From Streptococcus oralis (GTDB lineage: Bacteria > Bacillota > Bacilli > Lactobacillales > Streptococcaceae), in NCBI RefSeq assembly GCF_023611505.1, contig NZ_CP097843.1:1798001-1862000 (forward strand): a DNA stretch of 64,000 nucleotides, written 5' to 3'. Positions 62,085-64,000 of this stretch are shown here, in pieces. The translations under genes and the position numbers were made by a program. A model generated the notes under the pieces. The model saw only the letters and a list, made by a program, of their open reading frames with translations, ran no database searches and was not told the DNA's origin. The number at the start of each line of letters is the position of its first letter. Positions within the stretch are counted from its first letter, which is position 1.

Positions 62085-62948
62085 TTAGTCGATGAGTTCT
62101 TTGTATTGCTGGAAGCGTAATTCAAAAAGGGCTGTTAATTGGGGATTTTCTAATACTTGCAGAGATTGGATAAAGTTTTCAATCTCTTTTTGATTGCTTC
62201 CTTTGGTTTGAAGGAAAATGCTCAATTTCTTTAAAAACTGCAATGATACTTTCTCGAAAACATCATATGGTCGGAGCATGCTCCCCAACTCGGCTTCAAA
62301 GATTGGGATATAGGAAAAAAGTTTGCGCTCCATGAGCTCTGAGATGATATTCAGATAACCACTTTTCATATACAATTGATTGTGTACTAACTCTTTAAAT
62401 TCCTTGGATTTTTCGAGTAAGGAGGTTGATAAAAAGATCAGATCTTGATTACTCAAGAAGGGCATGGTATTGCAAAAAAGATAGAGTTCAAACCAGGTCC
62501 AAGATTCAATAGCATAGAGGTAAGTAGTCAAAAACTCGCTATCCTCCTCTTCTAGCAGATAGTTTTTATCCAAGGAATGAATGGCATCTTTGATCACAAT
62601 AGCATTTAAACGACGATAGGTATGTGCCATCTGTTCTTGCTCGACTTCCTCTAATAGTTTCTCTAAGCCAGCTATATCTTGATGGGCAAAACGATTTACA
62701 ACCTTTCGACCGATTCGCATATGTGGGGATTCCTGGTAATTATTAAGCTTGTGTCCAAACTCATCGAAGGTCACATTTATCCCTTGGATAGCTAGTATCA
62801 GTTTATCCGCAGACAGCATAGACTGCCCTAGTTCAAACTTAGATAGCTGGGATGCTGTTAGACCCTCACAAGCCACATCTGACTGCTTGAGCTTTCTCGC
62901 CAGCCGCAATTCCTTGTAAAATTCTCCCAATTCCATTCTCTCAATCAT
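62085..62948 (-). CDS. Rgg/MutR-family transcriptional regulator
   Basis: 287 residues: an N-terminal HTH (LGEFYKELRLARKLKQSDVA; SQLSKFELGQSMLSADKL) and a C-terminal helical repeat domain that in this family binds small peptides. AGGAGGT six bases before the ATG at 62948 supports the start. It may control the CPBP gene 115 bp downstream. I could not find a convincing SHP-type pheromone ORF beside it. Confidence 0.87.
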   Translation of the reverse strand: MIERMELGEFYKELRLARKLKQSDVACEGLTASQLSKFELGQSMLSADKLILAIQGINVTFDEFGHKLNNYQESPHMRIGRKVVNRFAHQDIAGLEKLLEEVEQEQMAHTYRRLNAIVIKDAIHSLDKNYLLEEEDSEFLTTYLYAIESWTWFELYLFCNTMPFLSNQDLIFLSTSLLEKSKEFKELVHNQLYMKSGYLNIISELMERKLFSYIPIFEAELGSMLRPYDVFEKVSLQFLKKLSIFLQTKGSNQKEIENFIQSLQVLENPQLTALFELRFQQYKELID

Positions 62949-63026
62949 CTGAGCACCTCCTAATTTTTACATATTATATCATCATTTTTACAGTTATGTC
63001 AAAATATTCTGACATTTTTCGGAGTT

Positions 63027-63048
63027 AAAAAGCCAGCCTCTAGCTGAC
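63027..63048 (-). terminator. Rho-independent terminator of tsaD
   Basis: Minus strand GTCAGC TAGAG GCTGGC followed by TTTTTAAC, three bases after the stop codon. Confidence 0.82.
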
Positions 63049-63051
63049 TCT

Positions 63052-64000
63052 TTATTCTATGGTATCAAAGGCGAGACTCGGTTTGGCATTGAGATCCAAG
63101 CCTGCAAAGTTTTCTTTGTTCCACTCGCTAACGCTGGCATAGGCAATCATTCCTGCATTGTCTCCGCATAGGCGCAGGGATGGGATAATGACCTTGACAT
63201 CTGTGATTTCAGCTGCTAGGCGTTCTCTGAGGCCTTTATTAGCTGCCACGCCACCTGCCACGACTAGGGTTTTAACAGGATATTTTTCCAAAGCCTTCTT
63301 GGTTTTGGCCATAAGAATATCCATGACAGCTGCTTGGAAGGAAGCACACAAATCCTCTGTAGACAAGCTTTTTCCCTTTTGCTCGGCATTGTGGTGAAGA
63401 TTGATAAAGGCAGACTTCAAACCTGAGAAGGAAAACTCTAGATTGTCCTCCTTAATCATGGCACGAGGGAAGTCATAAATATCCTGACCTTGATGGGCCA
63501 ACTCATCAATCTCACGACCGGCTGGATAAGTCAAGCCCATGACACGACCGACCTTGTCATAGGCCTCACCAACCGCATCATCTCGCGTTTCCCCAACAAT
63601 CTTGTAATCGCCAGCCTCTGACACATAGACCAACTCGGTGTGTCCTCCGCTGACCAAGAGTGCCAACAAAGGAAACTCCAAAGGCTCCACACTCTGAGCT
63701 GCCATGAGGTGACCAGCCATGTGGTTAACGGGAATCAGCGGAAGTCCATGCGCCCAAGCAAAAGCCTTAGCAGCTGACAAACCAACTAGCAGGGCTCCAA
63801 CCAAGCCCGGTCCATAAGTAACTGCAACAGCTGTCACGTCCTCTTCGGTAATTCCTGCTTCTGCCAGTGCCTCCTCGATACAGGCTGTAATAACCTCAAC
63901 ATGGTGACGACTGGCTACTTCTGGCACTACGCCCCCAAAACGTTTGTGACTCTCAATTTGACTCGCAATGACATTGGACAAGAGCTGATCATCGTTTTTC
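63052..64000 (-). CDS. tsaD: tRNA N6-adenosine threonylcarbamoyltransferase TsaD, partial
   Basis: Essential enzyme of t6A37 tRNA modification (formerly Gcp). The C-terminal 315 or so residues are present and the frame continues past the window end ([15 protein letters not shown]), so the start is outside. Metal-binding HxxxH is [11 protein letters not shown], and nucleotide-binding blocks [26 protein letters not shown] and [12 protein letters not shown] are conserved. Confidence 0.95.
   Translation of the reverse strand, partial: KNDDQLLSNVIASQIESHKRFGGVVPEVASRHHVEVITACIEEALAEAGITEEDVTAVAVTYGPGLVGALLVGLSAAKAFAWAHGLPLIPVNHMAGHLMAAQSVEPLEFPLLALLVSGGHTELVYVSEAGDYKIVGETRDDAVGEAYDKVGRVMGLTYPAGREIDELAHQGQDIYDFPRAMIKEDNLEFSFSGLKSAFINLHHNAEQKGKSLSTEDLCASFQAAVMDILMAKTKKALEKYPVKTLVVAGGVAANKGLRERLAAEITDVKVIIPSLRLCGDNAGMIAYASVSEWNKENFAGLDLNAKPSLAFDTIE

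Overview
The window is a chromosomal segment of a mitis-group Streptococcus (S. mitis, S. oralis, S. infantis or a close relative of S. pneumoniae). The evidence is gene content and order that resemble the pneumococcal blocks uvrA-corA-tag-ruvA-rib-hexB and HK07/RR07-metQ/metN/metI-azlCD-rgg-tsaD, together with pneumococcal-type BOX repeats. hexA (mutS) and hexB (mutL) lie close together here, and an accessory DltB/DltD/DltX-like cluster is present; I do not recall either at these places in the S. pneumoniae reference order. The assignment rests on recalled gene order, not on a search.

1-20.6 kb, core chromosome: partial uvrA, corA, a DUF1129 membrane protein, a TfoX-N protein, an S66 (MccF-like) peptidase with an odd start codon, a SemiSWEET transporter, tag and ruvA. 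An FMN riboswitch with two tandem hairpin terminators precedes the riboflavin operon ribD-ribE-ribBA-ribH. Two BOX elements separate ribH from mutL. A LytTR regulator and a DUF3021 membrane partner follow, then mutS, argR, argS, a structured 74-bp repeat present twice, a small membrane protein, an Nramp-like transporter with a non-canonical metal site, and nrdI.

20,659-46,081, a complete 25,423-bp integrative and conjugative element (ICE). It has 23-bp imperfect terminal inverted repeats and a perfect 9-bp target duplication (GCAGCCTCT at 20650-20658 and 46082-46090). It carries an ISLre2/Mutator-type DDE transposase at one end and no phage-type integrase. Its genes are plasmid-like: a RepA_N initiator with internal iteron-like repeats, ParA plus a ribbon-helix-helix partner with shared operator repeats, a Fic protein, a resolvase, a probable small membrane peptide gene, a MOBP relaxase with MobC and an oriT-like region, a TOPRIM/ArdC-type protein, VirD4, VirB4, VirB6-like, PrgI and a lysozyme-CHAP protein, and an LPXTG surface protein. 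It sits 16 bp upstream of the -35 box of nrdI, which fits what is known of TnGBS-type ICEs (insertion just upstream of sigma-A promoters).

The most interesting observation concerns control of replication. The left end carries an outward promoter and a predicted antisense RNA. The right end carries a terminator directly in front of repA. The long terminal repeats could form an antiterminator, but only in RNA that crosses the joined ends of the circular form. This suggests replication genes that are switched on by excision.

46.1-64 kb, core chromosome: a small membrane protein whose last three codons come from the ICE, a YesM/YesN-type two-component system, a DUF624 protein, an ECF-type protein, an orphan MBOAT/DltD-like/DltX-like cluster, the methionine uptake operon (metQ, M20 peptidase, metN, metI) with a perfect MetR/MtaR box, an amino-acid binding lipoprotein, azlCD, an MFS exporter, a CPBP protease, an Rgg regulator and partial tsaD.
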